Assembly: GCA_015488885.1 (NCBI GenBank)
Contig: WFMW01000005.1
Span: 1-64,000, forward strand
Direction of reading: 5' to 3'
DNA length: 64,000 bases
Source of the DNA: Gammaproteobacteria bacterium
GTDB taxonomy: Bacteria; Pseudomonadota; Gammaproteobacteria; SZUA-229
Made by a program: the position numbers and the translations under genes. The notes below the pieces were generated by a model that saw only the letters and a list, made by a program, of their open reading frames with translations, did no database searches and was not told where the DNA came from. Below are positions 51,348 through 63,462 of this stretch, piece by piece (positions within the stretch are counted from its first letter, which is position 1; each line of letters opens with the position of its first letter).

Positions 51348-52634
51348 ATGCAAGTTTCAGTTGAAGCAGGTGAAGGTCTTGAGCGAAAACTAACCGTTCA
51401 GCTTCCTGCAGAAACCGTCGAGACGGAAGTGAATAACCGTTTGAATTCATTAAAAAACACGGTTCGTATTGATGGTTTTCGCCCGGGCAAGGTGCCCTTG
51501 AGAGTGATTAAGCAGCATTATGCAGGCAGAATTTTACAGGAAGTGGCCAGTGAGTTGATGGAGAAGAGTTTTCAGCAAGCGGTGCAGCAGGAAAATCTGC
51601 AACCGGCGGGTGAGCCAACTATTGCTGCAAAAGACCTTAATCTGGGGCAGGTAATGGAATATACTGCCACCTTTGAAATTTATCCTGTGGTTGAACTGTC
51701 ACCAATATCAGAGATTAAAGTAGAAAAACAAACTGCAGACGTTGAAGATGCTGACGTTGATAAAATGCTCGAAACTTTATGTAAACAGCGCATGAACTGG
51801 TTGCCTGCAGAGCGTGCATCGGCTGAGGGTGATAAAGTCACTATTGACTTTACCGGTAAAATGGATGGTGAGGTTTTTTCTGGTGGCAGTGGTTCGGATA
51901 TGCCTGTTGTGATTGGTTCCGCCAGTATGATACCGGGGTTTGAAGATAATTTAACCGGTTTGTCCGCAGGGGATGAAAAAACCTTCAATATCACCTTTCC
52001 CGATGATTATTCAGCCGCAGACCTGGCCGGGAAAGAAGCCGAATTTAATATAACGGTGAATAAGGTGGAAAGCCCTGAATTACCTGAAGTGGATGCTGAG
52101 TTTGCCAGGGCATTTGGTATTGAAGACGGTAATATTGAACAGTTGCGCGGTGAAATTCGTGCCAATATGGAACGTGAGCTTGAAAAAAAGCTGCGTACTG
52201 ATATGAAAAATAAAGTGATGGACGCACTGCTTGAAACCAACCCTGTTGACGTGCCAGCTGCTATTGTTGGGCAGGAAGCTGAAACGTTGAAAAAACAGAC
52301 TGAAGCCGAGCAGACTGGTAGTAATCTGCCGCTGGAAAGTTTTATGGACAGGGCTAAACGGCGGGTTCAACTTGGTATTTTGCTGGCTGAAGTGGCAAAG
52401 CTGTCTGCATTACAGATTGATGCGGAAAAAGTACAGTCACGTATAGCAGAAATGGCGAGAGATTATGAAGACCCCGAAGAGTTCAAACGTTATTATGCCG
52501 GTAACCCTCAGTTATTACGTGGCGTTGAAACGCTGGTGATGGAAGATATGGTTGTAGACTGGATCGTTGATCAGGCTCAGGTAGTTGAAAAAGCGGCCAG
52601 TTTTGATGCTTTAATGAATCCTGTTACGGTATAA
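51348..52634 (+). CDS. tig: Trigger factor
   Basis: 'MQVSVEAGEGLERKLTVQLPAETVE', 'RIDGFRPGKVPLRVIKQHY', FKBP 'DKVTIDFTGKMDGEVFSGG'. Confidence 0.98.
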   Translation: MQVSVEAGEGLERKLTVQLPAETVETEVNNRLNSLKNTVRIDGFRPGKVPLRVIKQHYAGRILQEVASELMEKSFQQAVQQENLQPAGEPTIAAKDLNLGQVMEYTATFEIYPVVELSPISEIKVEKQTADVEDADVDKMLETLCKQRMNWLPAERASAEGDKVTIDFTGKMDGEVFSGGSGSDMPVVIGSASMIPGFEDNLTGLSAGDEKTFNITFPDDYSAADLAGKEAEFNITVNKVESPELPEVDAEFARAFGIEDGNIEQLRGEIRANMERELEKKLRTDMKNKVMDALLETNPVDVPAAIVGQEAETLKKQTEAEQTGSNLPLESFMDRAKRRVQLGILLAEVAKLSALQIDAEKVQSRIAEMARDYEDPEEFKRYYAGNPQLLRGVETLVMEDMVVDWIVDQAQVVEKAASFDALMNPVTV

Positions 52635-52942
52635 AAGCCGGGGATACCCTGAATTAAGTATGGTAATTTTATGCTGTCCAAAATATAGCTGTCCAAACTA
52701 TAACTATATTGGCCTCGAAGTTCGTTGCAATAGAGTAACCCACATGTGTCTGAATAAATGGCGCCTCACTTCGTAAAAAATACAATACATTTTATCTCAG
52801 CCTGATTTTTATCCTCTTTAATCAGAGTATTCCTGATGTTTAAATCCGGCCAATAAATTATTTGGCTATTTTTGTATAAAAACTGGCTAATTCATCCTAT
52901 TATTAATTCTTAATACATATATTTATAAACAGGTAACAGACA

Positions 52943-53599
52943 ATGAGTAGAATCTTTCAGCCAGCCAGTGTATCTATGGTAGCACCGCACCAGCAGGGTG
53001 CCTCAATAGTGGAGTCATTAAATCTTGTGCCTATGGTTGTTGAACAAACCTCACGTGGTGAGCGTTCTTACGATATTTACTCACGTTTGCTGAAAGAACG
53101 GGTTATTTTCATTGTTGGTCAAATCGAAGATCACATGGCTAATTTAGTTGTTGCGCAGTTATTATTCCTTGAATCTGAGAACCCGGATAAGGATATTTCA
53201 GTTTATATTAATTCGCCAGGCGGTTCGGTGACTGCTGGCCTGGCTATTTACGATACCATGCAGTTCGTTAAGCCGCATATTAGTACCTTATGTATTGGTC
53301 AGGCAGCAAGCATGGGGGCGGTTTTACTGGCAGCAGGTGAGAAAGGCAAGCGTTATTCATTACCGCATTCGCGGGTGATGATTCATCAGCCATTAGGCGG
53401 GTTTCAGGGGCAGGCCTCTGATATTGATATTCATGCGCGTGAGATATTGAAGATACGCGAACAGTTAAATCAGATGCTTGCCAGTCATACCGGTCAGAGT
53501 ATTGAAAAAATTGGTGAAGATACCGAGCGTGATAACTTTATGGATGCATCTACAGCCGTTGAATATGGACTCATTGATGAAGTCCTGCAAAAACGCTAG
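52943..53599 (+). CDS. clpP: ATP-dependent Clp protease proteolytic subunit
   Basis: '[31 protein letters not shown]', '[14 protein letters not shown]', 'MIHQPLGG'. Confidence 0.99.
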   Translation: MSRIFQPASVSMVAPHQQGASIVESLNLVPMVVEQTSRGERSYDIYSRLLKERVIFIVGQIEDHMANLVVAQLLFLESENPDKDISVYINSPGGSVTAGLAIYDTMQFVKPHISTLCIGQAASMGAVLLAAGEKGKRYSLPHSRVMIHQPLGGFQGQASDIDIHAREILKIREQLNQMLASHTGQSIEKIGEDTERDNFMDASTAVEYGLIDEVLQKR

Positions 53600-53600
53600 G

Positions 53601-53757
53601 AGCCTGTCCGAGAATAGAGGCCGTAGCGAGGGAAAGCTGGTTTGAGCTAGATTTTTCATCAATTTGAGGTGAATGGTTGCTCTATTTAACGAGAATTGAG
53701 GGGAAATCAAGCCAAATCCAGCTTTTTCGCAGTAGGTTATCTGTTCTCGGACAGGCT
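53601..53757. repeat. MITE-like element (157 bp) with 16-bp TIR AGCCTGTCCGAGAAtA/TgTTCTCGGACAGGCT
   Basis: Near-perfect TIRs 53601-53616 and 53742-53757, inner inverted AAGCTGG../..CCAGCTT; starts 1 bp after the clpP stop. Confidence 0.85.
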
Positions 53758-54118
53758 TCTGGTAATTTTATCCACGGAAAGGTAGCTGGCCTGTGCTGAA
53801 TATGGGTGATATGGGTGAGGACAGGTCTGGTTCTGCTGCATGTCGTCATTTTCTGTCAAAAAAACACATAGAAATCCTCTGAAAAATGGTATGAATGTTT
53901 TTCATGCGCTATTGTCTATATAAAAGAGGTCTTTACGCGATACATTTACCAGCAGATGTCGCTTCGATTTGTATCTTTAATAGGGAAAAGTGAGTGAATC
54001 GTTCGGTGACTGTTGTGTTGCACAATAGCCTCAATAATTATTTTTTATTAATTCTACTTGCAAGATGGCGTCTGAATTGGCAAGGTAGTGGTATCGAGAT
54101 ATTTAAGAGAGACACATT

Positions 54119-55399
54119 ATGAGTGACGATAAAACCACAACTGGTAACGATAATGAAAAGCTGTTGTACTGCTCTTTTTGTGGCAAGAGTCAACACGAGG
54201 TTAAAAAGTTAATTGCAGGCCCATCTGTGTATGTCTGCGATGAATGTGTTGAGTTATGTAATGACATTATCCTGGAAGAGCTGGAGGATGAGTCCAGTGA
54301 CGCCATTAAAAAATTACCAACACCTAAAGAAATCAATGATATCTTGAACGATTATGTCATTGGTCAGGCCAATGCCAAAAAAATACTCTCAGTCGCTGTT
54401 TACAACCATTATAAACGTCTTCAGGTAAAACATAAAAAAGACGATATCGAATTATCCAAAAGTAATATTCTGATGATTGGTCCGACCGGTTCGGGTAAAA
54501 CTCTGCTCGCAGAAACCCTGGCAAGGTTGCTTGATGTACCCTTTACTATTGCCGATGCGACGACCTTAACCGAAGCTGGTTATGTAGGTGAAGATGTTGA
54601 AAATATTATCCAGAAATTACTGCAAAAATGTGATTATGATGTTGACAAGGCACAGACAGGCATTGTTTATATCGATGAAATAGATAAGATTTCCAGAAAA
54701 TCAGACAACCCTTCCATTACCCGTGATGTGTCCGGTGAAGGGGTGCAGCAGGCATTGTTAAAACTTATTGAAGGCACGGTTGCTTCGGTTCCACCACAGG
54801 GTGGGCGTAAACATCCTCAGCAGGAATTTTTACAGGTAGATACCGGTAATATTCTATTCATCTGTGGTGGTGCTTTTTCCGGGCTGGATAAAGTTATCCG
54901 CAATCGTTCCGAAAAAAGCGGGATTGGTTTTGGGGCAGAAGTTCGCTCCAAAGATGAAGAGCGTAAAGCCAGTGAAGTGGTCAATGATCTGGAAGCAGAT
55001 GATTTAATCACTTATGGACTGATTCCTGAATTTGTTGGTCGCCTGCCTGTTGTTGCCACTCTCGAAGAGCTGGATGAAGATGCGCTGGTCACTATCCTGA
55101 CACAGCCAAAGAATGCACTGACCAAGCAGTATGGCAAAATGATTGAAATGGAAGGCAGCGATCTCGAGATTAGAGAAGAGGCTTTACATGCCATTGCCCG
55201 TAAGGCGATGGCGCGTAAAACTGGTGCGCGGGGCTTACGTACCATCCTGGAATCTCTGTTGCTTGATACCATGTACGAATTACCTTCACAGGAAGGGGTG
55301 TCGAAAATCGTTATTGATGAAACAGTGGTTGAAGGTAACAACCAGCCTTATATGGTGTTAGAAGGTGGTGAGCCGCAGCAATTAAGTCATAAAAAATAG
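54119..55399 (+). CDS. clpX: ATP-dependent Clp protease ATP-binding subunit ClpX
   Basis: Zinc finger '[30 protein letters not shown]', '[17 protein letters not shown]'. Confidence 0.99.
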   Translation: MSDDKTTTGNDNEKLLYCSFCGKSQHEVKKLIAGPSVYVCDECVELCNDIILEELEDESSDAIKKLPTPKEINDILNDYVIGQANAKKILSVAVYNHYKRLQVKHKKDDIELSKSNILMIGPTGSGKTLLAETLARLLDVPFTIADATTLTEAGYVGEDVENIIQKLLQKCDYDVDKAQTGIVYIDEIDKISRKSDNPSITRDVSGEGVQQALLKLIEGTVASVPPQGGRKHPQQEFLQVDTGNILFICGGAFSGLDKVIRNRSEKSGIGFGAEVRSKDEERKASEVVNDLEADDLITYGLIPEFVGRLPVVATLEELDEDALVTILTQPKNALTKQYGKMIEMEGSDLEIREEALHAIARKAMARKTGARGLRTILESLLLDTMYELPSQEGVSKIVIDETVVEGNNQPYMVLEGGEPQQLSHKK

Positions 55400-55579
55400 T
55401 AACTACTCAGCAAGTAATCAAATTTAACAGACTCTCGACTTGAAATTACCCGTTATTGGCCACACTAAGTGAGAAGCCTGTCTGGAAATTATCTAAATAA
55501 TTGCTATTTTCGGACAGATGGCTAAAGGTTTTGTCCTAACGGACGAAGCTGATTTATATAACACTACCTAGAGGACGAT

Positions 55580-58021
55580 ATGGCCAGTTCAAATGACCAA
55601 AATCCAGTATTAGTCGATTCAACTGACGTTCCTGTTTTACCACTCAGAGATGTCGTGGTTTACCCTCACATGGTCATACCATTATTTGTTGGCCGTGAAA
55701 AATCCATTCTTGCCCTTGATGCGGCCATGCAGTCGAATAAACAAATTCTGCTGGTTGCACAAAAAAGTGCTGATATTGATGAACCAGCTATCAGCGATGT
55801 TTATGATGTAGGCACACTTGCCTCAATTCTGCAATTATTAAAACTTCCTGATGGCACCATAAAAGTACTGGTTGAAGGGACACAGCGTGCGCAGATTCAG
55901 AACCTGCAGGAAAACAATGACTACTTTGTCGCTGATTATCGTCTACTGCAAGAAACAGTCATTAAAGACTCACAGGAGCTGGATGTGCTTTCACGCTCAA
56001 CGCTGGGCGTTTTTGATCAGTATGTAAAATTAAACAAGAAGATACCGGCAGAAATTCTTACCTCGCTTGCCGGTATTGATGACCCGTCCAGACTTTCCGA
56101 TACTATTGCCGCACATATGTCATTAAAGCTGGATGAAAAGCAAAAATTGCTTGAAATTGCCGATGTGCAGCAAAGGCTTGAATACATCATGAAATTAATT
56201 GATGGTGAAATCGATATGCTGCAGATTGAAAAGCGTATTCGTGGTCGGGTAAAGCAGCAAATGGAGAAAAGTCAGCGTGAATACTATCTGAATGAGCAGA
56301 TGAAAGCGATTCAGAAAGAGCTGGGTGATATGGAAGATACACCTAATGAAATCGAAGAGTTACAGCAACGCATTGAAAAATCTGGCATGAGTAAAGAAGC
56401 CAGGAAAAAAGCAGACAGTGAATTAAACAAGCTGAAAATGATGTCGCCCATGTCGGCAGAAGCCACTGTCGTGCGTAATTACATTGACTGGCTTGTCGAT
56501 TGTCCGTGGAAGAAAAAATCCAAGATAAGGCATAATCTGACCCAGGCAGAAAAAGTGCTTAATGATGACCATTATGGTCTGGATAAAGTAAAAGAAAGAA
56601 TTCTTGAATACCTGGCGGTTCAGCAACGGGTTAAAAAATTAAAAGGCCCAATTTTATGTCTGGTAGGACCACCGGGTGTGGGTAAAACATCGCTCGGGCA
56701 ATCTATCGCGCGTGCAACAAATCGTAAATATACCCGTATGGCTCTGGGTGGCGTGCGTGATGAATCTGAAATTCGCGGGCATCGTCGTACCTATATCGGT
56801 TCATTGCCCGGTAAGATAATTCAGAATTTATCTAAAGTGGCCACACGTAACCCACTGTTTTTGCTGGATGAGATTGATAAAATGGCTGCAGATTTTCGTG
56901 GTGATCCAGCTTCTGCCTTACTTGAAGTGCTGGATCCTGAGCAGAACCATACGTTTGCCGATCACTATCTGGAAGTTGACTTTGATTTATCCGATGTGAT
57001 GTTTGTAGCCACCGCCAATAGCATGAATATTCCCGGCCCGTTACTCGATAGAATGGAGGTCATTCGGCTGCCCGGTTATACCGAGGATGAAAAGGTCGAG
57101 ATTGCAAAAAATTACCTGTTACCCAAACAAAAGGATAATAATGGCCTGAAGTTAGATGAACTCGTACTGACGGATGATGCATTGCGTGATATCGTGCGTT
57201 ATTATACCCGTGAAGCTGGGGTGCGTGGTATTGAACGTGAAATTGCCAAAATCTGCCGTAAGGTTGTTAAAGCGGTGGTAATACAGGATAAGAGCACCAA
57301 AGTTACTGCAAATACCGTAACCCCTGAAAATCTTGGCGATTATCTGGGCGTAAAACGCTTCCATTATGGTGTGGCCGAAGAAAATGATCAGATTGGTCAG
57401 GTGAATGGCCTTGCCTGGACGGAAGTAGGCGGCGAATTACTGACTATCGAAGCGGCAGTGATGGCGGGTAAGGGTAAACAGTTATTTACCGGCCAGCTGG
57501 GTGATGTTATGCAGGAATCTATACAGGCGGCGATGACAGTTATTCGTAGCCGTGCAGCCAGCCTGGGTTTAAAATCGGATTTTCAGGAAAGTATTGATAT
57601 TCATGTCCATGTTCCCGAGGGAGCAACACCCAAAGATGGGCCGAGTGCAGGTGTCGGTATGTGTACTGCGCTGGCTTCAGCATTCACGCATATTCCAGTC
57701 AATGCAAATGTTGCTATGACTGGTGAGATAACCCTTCGTGGTGAAGTTTTACCCATCGGCGGCTTAAAAGAAAAACTGCTGGCAGCTCACCGAGCGGGTA
57801 TCACCATGGTATTAATTCCCAGCGAAAATGAAAAAGACCTGGTTGAGATACCCAAAAATATCCTGAGTAAGCTGGATGTGAGGCCAGTGCGCTGGATTGA
57901 TGAAGTGCTGGAACTGGCGCTGACAAAAATGCCTGCACCACTGGAAAATTCAGATGCACCTGTCAACAAACCCGCAGCTCGGGCAAAGACAAAAAAATCA
58001 GGCAGCTTAAGGCCTCATTGA
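55580..58021 (+). CDS. lon: Endopeptidase Lon
   Basis: '[25 protein letters not shown]', '[17 protein letters not shown]', '[15 protein letters not shown]'. Confidence 0.99.
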   Translation: MASSNDQNPVLVDSTDVPVLPLRDVVVYPHMVIPLFVGREKSILALDAAMQSNKQILLVAQKSADIDEPAISDVYDVGTLASILQLLKLPDGTIKVLVEGTQRAQIQNLQENNDYFVADYRLLQETVIKDSQELDVLSRSTLGVFDQYVKLNKKIPAEILTSLAGIDDPSRLSDTIAAHMSLKLDEKQKLLEIADVQQRLEYIMKLIDGEIDMLQIEKRIRGRVKQQMEKSQREYYLNEQMKAIQKELGDMEDTPNEIEELQQRIEKSGMSKEARKKADSELNKLKMMSPMSAEATVVRNYIDWLVDCPWKKKSKIRHNLTQAEKVLNDDHYGLDKVKERILEYLAVQQRVKKLKGPILCLVGPPGVGKTSLGQSIARATNRKYTRMALGGVRDESEIRGHRRTYIGSLPGKIIQNLSKVATRNPLFLLDEIDKMAADFRGDPASALLEVLDPEQNHTFADHYLEVDFDLSDVMFVATANSMNIPGPLLDRMEVIRLPGYTEDEKVEIAKNYLLPKQKDNNGLKLDELVLTDDALRDIVRYYTREAGVRGIEREIAKICRKVVKAVVIQDKSTKVTANTVTPENLGDYLGVKRFHYGVAEENDQIGQVNGLAWTEVGGELLTIEAAVMAGKGKQLFTGQLGDVMQESIQAAMTVIRSRAASLGLKSDFQESIDIHVHVPEGATPKDGPSAGVGMCTALASAFTHIPVNANVAMTGEITLRGEVLPIGGLKEKLLAAHRAGITMVLIPSENEKDLVEIPKNILSKLDVRPVRWIDEVLELALTKMPAPLENSDAPVNKPAARAKTKKSGSLRPH

Positions 58022-58291
58022 TTTTTGGTGCTGTCCGATCAGATTTCTGGGGTAACGAGCAGAAATCCTCTTTTTTGATGTTATAAGAGATCTTTGCACG
58101 ATAGAATCACAAGTAAAAATGGCTAAAATTCCACTGCCTGTTGTTAGAAAACTTGTCGTTAGAAAACTTGCCAATATCAGATATTAGCTGCGTTTCCTGC
58201 CTCAATTAGCAAAATTTTAACGCATTTTTCTTTTGTGCCTCTATCATGCAAAGGCCACTATAAGGTTGCTTGAAATCCGTTTTTTTATTAA

Positions 58292-58326
58292 AGCAAATAT
58301 ATTTTACGATGTATTTGCTTTTTTAT
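58292..58326 (+). terminator. Candidate Rho-independent terminator downstream of lon
   Basis: gcaaata..tatttgc followed by a T-run (gcttttttatt). Confidence 0.55.
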
Positions 58327-58650
58327 TGGCAAAAGGACTGTAAATATTCATCATTTTATGCGAACATCTGCCATCCGCAAAAAACGGTGTAAGTATATTA
58401 AATCCCGTATTTATAAAAATAATAGATTTAATCTATTTGGATATTAATAATATGGAGTTAATAAATAGAAAGAATAATGTGACGCCAGTAATAGATAACA
58501 AGCATAGATAACAAGCATAGATAATTAAGCATAGACAACAGGCAGCGTTATCTATTATCGTCGTCTTTTTTAACCACCCAGGAGTCTGTTGATTTTTCGC
58601 AGTAGCATGTGTTGAATCTGATAGAATCCAATATAACAGGATAATAATTA

Positions 58651-58923
58651 ATGAATAAAACAGAATTAACTGATGCTGTTGCTGAAACAGCAGGCATGAC
58701 GAAGGCAGATGCTGCAAAAGCTGTTGATGCCGTTCTTGGTTCAATATCTGCTACCCTGGCAAAAGGTGAGCAAATAAGCTTAATTGGTTTTGGCACGTTT
58801 CTGGTTCGCGACAGAGCAGCCCGTACAGGCCGGAATCCACAGACTGGCGCAGAGATACAGATTGCTGCAGCAAAAGTTCCTGCATTTAAGCCTGGTAAAG
58901 CACTGAAGGATGCCGTAAACTAG
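58651..58923 (+). CDS. hupB: HU-beta family DNA-binding protein
   Basis: '[29 protein letters not shown]', '[21 protein letters not shown]'. Confidence 0.97.
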   Translation: MNKTELTDAVAETAGMTKADAAKAVDAVLGSISATLAKGEQISLIGFGTFLVRDRAARTGRNPQTGAEIQIAAAKVPAFKPGKALKDAVN

Positions 58924-58938
58924 CGCGCTTTCCAGACA

Positions 58939-59014
58939 GGGTGCTTAGCTCAGCTGGTAGAGCGTCGCCCTTACAAGGCGAATGTCGGGGGTTCGACTCC
59001 CTCAGCACCCACCA
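58939..59014 (+). tRNA. tRNA-Val (TAC)
   Basis: gggtgct...agcaccc-acca; anticodon loop cttacaa. Confidence 0.97.
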
Positions 59015-59017
59015 AAC

Positions 59018-59094
59018 GGAGCGGTAGTTCAGCTGGTTAGAATACCGGCCTGTCACGCCGGGGGTCGCGGGTTCAAATCCCGTCCGCTCCGCCA
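59018..59094 (+). tRNA. tRNA-Asp (GTC)
   Basis: ggagcgg...ccgctcc-gcca; anticodon GTC. Confidence 0.97.
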
Positions 59095-59102
59095 TATTAA
59101 TG

Positions 59103-59153
59103 AACGCTGTAGCTGGTGATTAAACTTAATCATTCACTACAGCGTTTTTTTTT
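59103..59153 (+). terminator. Rho-independent terminator after tRNA-Val/tRNA-Asp
   Basis: AACGCTGTAG..CTACAGCGTT followed by TTTTTTTT. Confidence 0.88.
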
Positions 59154-59267
59154 ACCTTTCACACAAATAAGAGACTTGTGTACGTTTGTGCGGTTTGTAT
59201 GTTTGTACGATAGAGTCTCAAATGGTCTCAGTGATTATGTTTTTATAAAGGCTTGTTTGTTATGAAT

Positions 59268-59310
59268 TAAAAGGTTGAATAAAAAAGGTTGAATAAAAAA
59301 GGTTAAATAA
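59268..59310. repeat. Short tandem repeat (AAAAAGGTTGAATA x3) upstream of ppiD
   Basis: aaaaggttgaat aaaaaaggttgaat aaaaaaggttaaat. Confidence 0.85.
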
Positions 59311-59316
59311 AATTTT

Positions 59317-61218
59317 ATGTTACAGGCAATTAATGATCGAATTAAAGGTTGGTTAGGGATAGTTGTTGTCGTACTGATTGGCCTGCCTTTCGGGCTTTGG
59401 GGTATCCAGTCGTACCTCGATAACAGTGGCCCGCGATATGCAGCAAAGGTCAATAAAATCGAAATTTCGGTGCCTGAACTGGAACAGGCGGTTTCTTTAC
59501 AACGTCAGAGATTAATGCAGCGGTTTCAGGGGAAATTACCGATTAAAGAAAAGGCGTTGCGTAAACAGGTGTTAGACCAGCTGATTAATCAGCATTTACT
59601 GGCAAAAGTCAGTTATGAGCAAGGATTTCGTATTTCTGATTCGGTGCTGGCCGCAGAAATAAAGCAGATGTTTTCTATTGGTGGTAAATTTAACCGCAAT
59701 GCCATGGAAGCACGCCTGGCTTCCATCGGGCGGACGCCGAAGCAATTTGAATATCAATTACGTAGTGAGCTACGAGTTCAACAGATGCAGGCTGCCTTAA
59801 CAAACTCAACGATTGTCAGTAAACCAGCAGTCAGGCAAATGGCCACACTGGAACAGCAGCAACGTGATGTCAGTATTATTACGTTTAATGCAGATAAATT
59901 TGCCGGTGACTATCAGCCCACTAAGGCTGAGATACAGCATTATTATGAAACCCATCAACAACGTTTTATGAACCCTGAAAAGGTCAAGGTTGATTATGTT
60001 GAATTTACCACTGCTAAAATTGCTGCAAAGGCAACGATTGATGAAGATAAGATAAAAGCAGCCTATGATGATTATGTATCCAGTGTTAAAAATCGTGAGC
60101 AGCGTGAAGCCGCCCACATTTTAATTACTGCGGGTAAAACAGCGAAGGACAAAGCCGCCGCAAAAGCAAAAATTGCGGACATAAAAAAACAGCTGGAAGC
60201 GGGTAAATCTTTTGCTGAGCTGGCGAAAAAATATTCACAGGATCCTGAGTCGGCAAAAAAAGGCGGGGAGCTGGGCTGGATATCATCGGGTGATATGGTT
60301 AAACCCTTTGAAGATGCCCTGTTTACTATGAAAAAAGGCACGGTGAGTCATATTGTAAAAACCCGCTTTGGCTATCATTTGATCAAGCTGGAGGATATTC
60401 GTAAACAGAAAGTCTTATCGCTGGCGCAGAAACGACCTGAAATTGAACGTGAGTTACGCAATCAGGTGGCCAGTGATCAGTTTTATGATTTAAGTGAAAA
60501 ACTGGCAAATAAGGCATTCGAGAACCCGGATAGTCTTGATGAAGTTGTCGAATCCATGCATGCCAAACTGCATACCAGTGATTATTTTACTCGTCAGCAT
60601 GGCACAGGTATTGCGGGTAATAAAAAAGTCCGGCAGGCCGCTTTTTCCTCTGATGTGTTAAATAAAGGGGTTAATAGTGATGTTATTGAGTTAACCCCAA
60701 AAGATATTGTTGTTATTCGACTGAACAATTATGTTAAAGCTCAACCAGAACCACTGGCTGAAGTCAGTGCAAAAATTCAGGCTATTCTTAAAATAAAATC
60801 AGGGTACAGGAAAACCCTGACAGCAGCCAGTGAGGTACAGAAAAAACTGGCTTCTGGTGCTTCTATTGATAGTATTTCTGGTAATGGCATTGTTGTATCA
60901 AAAACAGGGCTGGTTTCACGTACCGATTTCAGCAAAGTCTCCGAACCTTCTTTAATTAAAACTATTTTTGATATGCCGGTACCGCTGGATGGTAAATTAT
61001 CAACTAAGCGATCATTTAAACGTGTTGATCTGTTAACCGGTGATGTTGCGTTGATTGTGTTAAATAAAATCATTGATCCAGACAAAATCAGCAAGGATAA
61101 ACTCGCTGTGGCACGCAATGAATTACGGCGTCAGATTGCCATGGATGAATTTAAAGCGGTTCTACAATCTATTAAAGCGAAAGCCGATATTGATATAAAT
61201 AATCGTGTTTTGCAGTAA
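59317..61218 (+). CDS. ppiD: Peptidylprolyl isomerase/periplasmic chaperone PpiD
   Basis: SurA_N-like N-terminus with TM, rotamase 'AAHILITAGKTAKDK...FAELAKKYSQDPESAKKGGELGWIS'; after hupB. Confidence 0.94.
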   Translation: MLQAINDRIKGWLGIVVVVLIGLPFGLWGIQSYLDNSGPRYAAKVNKIEISVPELEQAVSLQRQRLMQRFQGKLPIKEKALRKQVLDQLINQHLLAKVSYEQGFRISDSVLAAEIKQMFSIGGKFNRNAMEARLASIGRTPKQFEYQLRSELRVQQMQAALTNSTIVSKPAVRQMATLEQQQRDVSIITFNADKFAGDYQPTKAEIQHYYETHQQRFMNPEKVKVDYVEFTTAKIAAKATIDEDKIKAAYDDYVSSVKNREQREAAHILITAGKTAKDKAAAKAKIADIKKQLEAGKSFAELAKKYSQDPESAKKGGELGWISSGDMVKPFEDALFTMKKGTVSHIVKTRFGYHLIKLEDIRKQKVLSLAQKRPEIERELRNQVASDQFYDLSEKLANKAFENPDSLDEVVESMHAKLHTSDYFTRQHGTGIAGNKKVRQAAFSSDVLNKGVNSDVIELTPKDIVVIRLNNYVKAQPEPLAEVSAKIQAILKIKSGYRKTLTAASEVQKKLASGASIDSISGNGIVVSKTGLVSRTDFSKVSEPSLIKTIFDMPVPLDGKLSTKRSFKRVDLLTGDVALIVLNKIIDPDKISKDKLAVARNELRRQIAMDEFKAVLQSIKAKADIDINNRVLQ

Positions 61219-61257
61219 CGCTCATATTTACTGGCCGTATTTAAAAATTAGCCACTG

Positions 61258-62529
61258 ATGCTGCATATAAAACTTGCCCTGCACTGGCAGATTCTGCTTG
61301 CTTTGTTATTAGCAATACTGGCTGGTCTGGTATTTGATCAAAATACACAGATAGGCGGTGTCTCGCTATTGTCGATACTGTTATTTATTGGAACGCTTTT
61401 TCTCAATGCACTAAAAATGTTAATTGTGCCACTGGTGATGGCTTCGATTATTACCGGTATGATGAGTCTGCAGGCCGATACGCTGGGACGGCTGGGTGGT
61501 AAAACACTGCTTTACTATATGAGTTCCAGTCTTATTGCTATTCTTATTGGTTTATTGCTGGTTAATCTATTGCAACCGGGCATTATGCATGGTCAACCGG
61601 TACGCGATATGATTGGTCTGTCCGCCGATACCTCGACAGTATTACACAAAGTAGGTGGGAAGGGTGCCAGTGATATTGCCGATGTGTTATTACGCATGGT
61701 ACCTGCTAATGTTGTAACGGCTGCGGCAAAAGGACAGATGCTGGGCTTAATCTTTTTCAGTTTGCTGTACGGGTATTTTTTATCCAGGCTGGAGGGAAAG
61801 TCGGCAACAGCACAAAGAAACTTCTGGCAGGGTTTGCTGGATATTATGCTGGCAATGACCAACCTGATTATGAAATTTGCCCCCCTCGGTGTGTTTGCGC
61901 TGGTGGCAAAAGTCGTGCTGGTTTCTGGCGTGGATGCATTTAAACCGCTGTCTGTTTTCTTTTTTACCGTTATTCTGGCGTTGTCCATTCATCTGTTTGT
62001 TATTTTGCCGCTGGCGTTACGTTTTATTGCACGGGTATCAGTGGTTAAACACTTTAAGGCGATGATGCCAGCTTTATTAACTGCATTTTCAACCAGTTCA
62101 TCATCTGCAACCCTGCCGATTACCATGGACAGTGTTGAGAAACGCGCAGGTGTATCCAATCAGATAACCGGGTTTACTTTGCCATTGGGGGCTACCATCA
62201 ATATGGATGGTACGGCTTTATACGAGTGTGTGGCAGCTATGTTTATTGCACAGGCATATGGTCTATCGCTTGATATTACCACGCAGTTTACCATTGTTCT
62301 GGTGGCCTTATTAACCTCGGTAGGTGTGGCCGGTATTCCTTCAGCCAGCCTGGTGGCGATCACAATTATTTTATCGGCAATCGGCCTGCCACTGGAAGCA
62401 GTAGGATTAATACTGGTGGTTGATCGTGTGCTGGATATGTGCCGTACTGCAGTCAATGTGTTCAGCGACTCCTGTGCGGCAGTTATTATTGCCCGTCTGG
62501 AAGGCGAACAGACACGGCTGGTAGTATAA
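61258..62529 (+). CDS. Dicarboxylate/amino acid:cation symporter (DAACS/SDF family)
   Basis: 'SSSSATLPITMDSVEKRAGV', 'LPLGATINMDGTALYECVAAMFIAQ'. Confidence 0.95.
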   Translation: MLHIKLALHWQILLALLLAILAGLVFDQNTQIGGVSLLSILLFIGTLFLNALKMLIVPLVMASIITGMMSLQADTLGRLGGKTLLYYMSSSLIAILIGLLLVNLLQPGIMHGQPVRDMIGLSADTSTVLHKVGGKGASDIADVLLRMVPANVVTAAAKGQMLGLIFFSLLYGYFLSRLEGKSATAQRNFWQGLLDIMLAMTNLIMKFAPLGVFALVAKVVLVSGVDAFKPLSVFFFTVILALSIHLFVILPLALRFIARVSVVKHFKAMMPALLTAFSTSSSSATLPITMDSVEKRAGVSNQITGFTLPLGATINMDGTALYECVAAMFIAQAYGLSLDITTQFTIVLVALLTSVGVAGIPSASLVAITIILSAIGLPLEAVGLILVVDRVLDMCRTAVNVFSDSCAAVIIARLEGEQTRLVV

Positions 62530-62596
62530 TAATACTGCCAGGCTTAACACCCGCATCCCTACGGCTTCTATTCTCCAACCGGCTCGCAGATCAGAC

Positions 62597-63412
62597 TTAA
62601 CCAGGTTTCTGACTCAGGCTTTTATCTTCTGTTCCCATTAATCCGGCAGTATGGTAACCGCCATCAACGTAAATAATTTCACCGGTAATGCCACTTGCCA
62701 GGCTGGAACAGAGAAATGCGGCGGTATTACCAACTTCATCAATGGTAACATTACGGTGAAGCGGTGCACTCTGTTCAACATGCTCGAGAATACGATTGAA
62801 GCCCGAAATACCTTTTGCTGACAGGGTTTTTATTGGTCCGGCAGAAATAGCATTAACCCTTATGCCTTCGGGGCCGAGTGAATGTGCCAGATAGCGTACG
62901 TTGGCTTCCAGGCTGGCTTTGGCCAGGCCCATCACATTATAGCCGGGGAAGGCGCGTACGGCACCCAGGTAGCTCATGGTGATAATCGCCGCATCTTTAC
63001 TTTCCTGCATCATATGTCTGCCAGCTTTGGCAATGGCAGCGAGACTGTATGAGCTAATTTCGTGTGCTGTGTTAAAACCTTCACGACTTATATTATCGAG
63101 ATAATCTCCTTCCAGCATTTCTTTGGGGGCGAAGGCAACACAGTGGACAATAATATCAAGCCTGTCCCAGAAATCATCAAGGTGATCGAAAACTGCTTCA
63201 ATCTGTTCATCATTTTCAACATCGCAGGGAATAACGATATCAGAATCACATTCTCCTGCCAGTTTTTCTACGCGCTCATGTAAACGTTCGCCCATATAGG
63301 TAAATGCCAGTTCAGCACCTTCTCGATGCATGGCTTTGGCAATGCCCCAGGCAATAGAACGATTACTTGCCACGCCAAAAATTAATGCACGTTTACCGGT
63401 TAAAAAGCCCAT
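62597..63412 (-). CDS. fabI: Enoyl-[acyl-carrier-protein] reductase FabI
   Basis: '[34 protein letters not shown]', '[31 protein letters not shown]'. Confidence 0.98.
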   Translation of the reverse strand: MGFLTGKRALIFGVASNRSIAWGIAKAMHREGAELAFTYMGERLHERVEKLAGECDSDIVIPCDVENDEQIEAVFDHLDDFWDRLDIIVHCVAFAPKEMLEGDYLDNISREGFNTAHEISSYSLAAIAKAGRHMMQESKDAAIITMSYLGAVRAFPGYNVMGLAKASLEANVRYLAHSLGPEGIRVNAISAGPIKTLSAKGISGFNRILEHVEQSAPLHRNVTIDEVGNTAAFLCSSLASGITGEIIYVDGGYHTAGLMGTEDKSLSQKPG

Positions 63413-63462
63413 TCTTATCGCTCCCCTGTTATTAGTGATAATGATTGCTGATAATAGTCATA

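Noticed and set aside
58886-59095. 69-aa minus-strand ORF ('AERTGFEPATPGVTGRYSNQLNYRS')
   Set aside because: Antisense of tRNA-Val and tRNA-Asp.
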